Source of the DNA: JAIOZK01 sp964468645
GTDB taxonomy: Bacteria; Bacteroidota; Bacteroidia; Bacteroidales; JAIOZK01
Reading direction: 5' to 3'
Assembly (NCBI GenBank): GCA_964468645.1
Contig: CAYXUU010000019.1
Location: 31,288-95,287 of the forward strand
DNA length: 64,000 nucleotides
Shown: one piece after another, positions 62,855-64,000 of the stretch
Layout: each line of letters begins with the position of its first letter
Position numbering within the stretch: the stretch's first letter is position 1
The notes under the pieces: generated by a model
What the model was told of the DNA's origin: nothing
What the model saw: only the letters and a program-made list of their open reading frames with translations
Database searches by the model: none
Made by a program: the position numbers and the translations under genes

Positions 62855-63868
62855 ATGATGAAAATACTTTATCTACATATTGGTTTGCATAAAACCGGAA
62901 CCACAGCAATACAACATTTTCTGTATGATAATCGTGAAGTTTTATTTCAGCAGGAGGGCATACTGTATCCTGAAGTACCAGAAGGAGTATTGGTTCATTA
63001 TCAGCATCGTTATGTTACAACCTTAATTCGCGAGAACAAAGAATCAGAATTTATTGAGTTTTTCAGGAATTCTATGAAAAAGTCCCCTACAGTTGTTGTG
63101 AGTTCAGAATGTATTCTAAGATCATTTTCATTCATTAATTGGTTTGAAAGACTGAAGAAACTATTTGATGAGATCAAGATAATATTATATGTCCGCCGTC
63201 AGGATCACTGGCTGGAGTCAGCTTATAGTTATTGTATTAAATACCAGGGGATAAGACAGGTGTGGACTAGTGTTAAGATTGAAGATTGGATTGATAGCTT
63301 TCTGAACAATAATCCTCCATGGTGGTATAATCTGGATTGGAATAGCGTCATAGATCAATGGGCTGATGCTTTTGGGAAGGACAATATCATTGTAAAAGTA
63401 TTTGATCATAATTACTATTTCAGGAATTCTTTGGTTGATGATTTTATGAAAGAACTGGGTGTTGTTGATCTTAAGGATTATAAAATTAGAATGAATAAGG
63501 AAATCAATAAAAGAATCAGTAACAGGAATGAAATAGAGTTTTACAGGATCACAAGCAAGTTTTATAGTCATAATAAAAAGCAGAAGCTATTCTCAATTTT
63601 AAAAGATCATTTTGATTCTGATAATAATCCGCTGCTTTCACCTGGTGATAAAATCCGGATACTTGAATTTGTAAAAAATAGGAACATAATACTTGCACAG
63701 AAATATACAGGTGGAATTAATATCCTTTCTGATTATTCTCCTGTTGAACTTACTGACTGGAAACAATATGAAGGATTGTCGCCGAAATTTATTGAAAAAG
63801 CCCTGAACCTATTAGGTGATGAATCTTTCCCTGAATTTAAAAAGTATTTAAAGACATATCATTATTAA
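62855..63868 (+). CDS. Sulfotransferase-like P-loop protein (KTGT family)
   Basis: ATG at 62855 (or 62858) gives about 337 residues beginning MMKILYLHIGLHKTGTTAIQ; a GTG at 62822 would add 11 residues unlike any relative. A GAGGGGG run lies 10-16 bases upstream of the chosen start. Motifs are the HIGLHKTGTTAIQHFL P-loop, VVVSSECILRSF, IILYVRRQDHWLESAYSYCI, the WADAFGKDNIIVKVFD strand, and LLSPGDKIRILEFVKNRNIILAQKY. Of the family it most resembles the N-terminal part of the 38203 product. Likely a glycan sulfotransferase. Confidence 0.74.
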   Translation: MMKILYLHIGLHKTGTTAIQHFLYDNREVLFQQEGILYPEVPEGVLVHYQHRYVTTLIRENKESEFIEFFRNSMKKSPTVVVSSECILRSFSFINWFERLKKLFDEIKIILYVRRQDHWLESAYSYCIKYQGIRQVWTSVKIEDWIDSFLNNNPPWWYNLDWNSVIDQWADAFGKDNIIVKVFDHNYYFRNSLVDDFMKELGVVDLKDYKIRMNKEINKRISNRNEIEFYRITSKFYSHNKKQKLFSILKDHFDSDNNPLLSPGDKIRILEFVKNRNIILAQKYTGGINILSDYSPVELTDWKQYEGLSPKFIEKALNLLGDESFPEFKKYLKTYHY

Positions 63869-64000
63869 TACCTGATGATGCAGAATTTTCCAGTTATAAT
63901 ATAACACTTAATGCTTTGCCCTTTTTTTTGACTTATGTAATAATATCAGAACTCCTGATCTCTCGCAGGCTGTAATGTCGCGGTTTTAAAAAACAGCTTA

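Noticed and set aside
63869..64000. Gene at the right window edge
   Set aside because: The last 132 bases contain no open frame or motif that can be supported.

Overview
The window reads as a chromosome segment of a Bacteroidota bacterium, most likely of Bacteroidales/Marinilabiliales type; the genus cannot be fixed from sequence alone. Grounds: a 1089-residue secreted protein with a type IX secretion C-terminal sorting domain, a short RpoD-type sigma factor, TAnnTTTG promoter elements, a Bacteroidota-style YidC, a DUF2279 protein and AT-rich DNA with little Shine-Dalgarno usage.

Region 1 (1-16408) is ordinary core genome. It starts inside a phosphoglucosamine mutase gene and holds a small basic protein, recR and a MORN-repeat protein. 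A six-gene minus-strand run follows: dapF, GNAT, mltG, DUF2279, HAD phosphatase and CoA-transferase. Then come htrA, rpoD, a long-form gap, pyrG and yidC. Region 2 (16446-25060) is accessory: a SAM methyltransferase, a TonB-dependent receptor, a 735-bp gene-free stretch rich in repeats, an AraC-type regulator with a palindrome at its promoter, and the T9SS-secreted protein.

Region 3 (25414-63868) is the remarkable part: about 38 kb that looks like one surface-glycan factory. It contains an ABC-2 polysaccharide exporter (permease plus ATPase), four giant multidomain glycosyltransferases of 1190-1554 residues, a tandemly duplicated MBOAT plus AlgJ/DltD-like O-acetylation cassette, and eleven sulfotransferase-like genes (ten intact, one pseudogene). 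The glycosyltransferases begin with arrays of a ~38-residue repeat (FD.eYYL..NpDv...g.dP..HYl..G..egRnp). The repeats come as alternating A/B pairs: 3, 4, 6 and 6 copies, plus one copy in a decayed paralogue. Behind the arrays, GT2, GT4, RgpF-like and WbsX-like domains are joined in different orders. One sulfotransferase-like protein and both AlgJ-like proteins share a C-terminal module ending in a DP...KGIY motif.

The simplest model is a heavily sulfated and O-acetylated exported polysaccharide or capsule. The island is evolving by duplication and decay. A GT/sulfotransferase pair at 27918-29753 is a broken copy of the pair at 33599-38201. The second MBOAT copy has ACG where the first has its ATG start. 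A weak AlgJ-like remnant lies at about 47207-47340. No PAPS-synthesis genes, Wzx/Wzy or initiating glycosyl-phosphate transferase were seen, so the pathway must depend on genes elsewhere. No tRNA, rRNA, CRISPR array or transposase was recognised.
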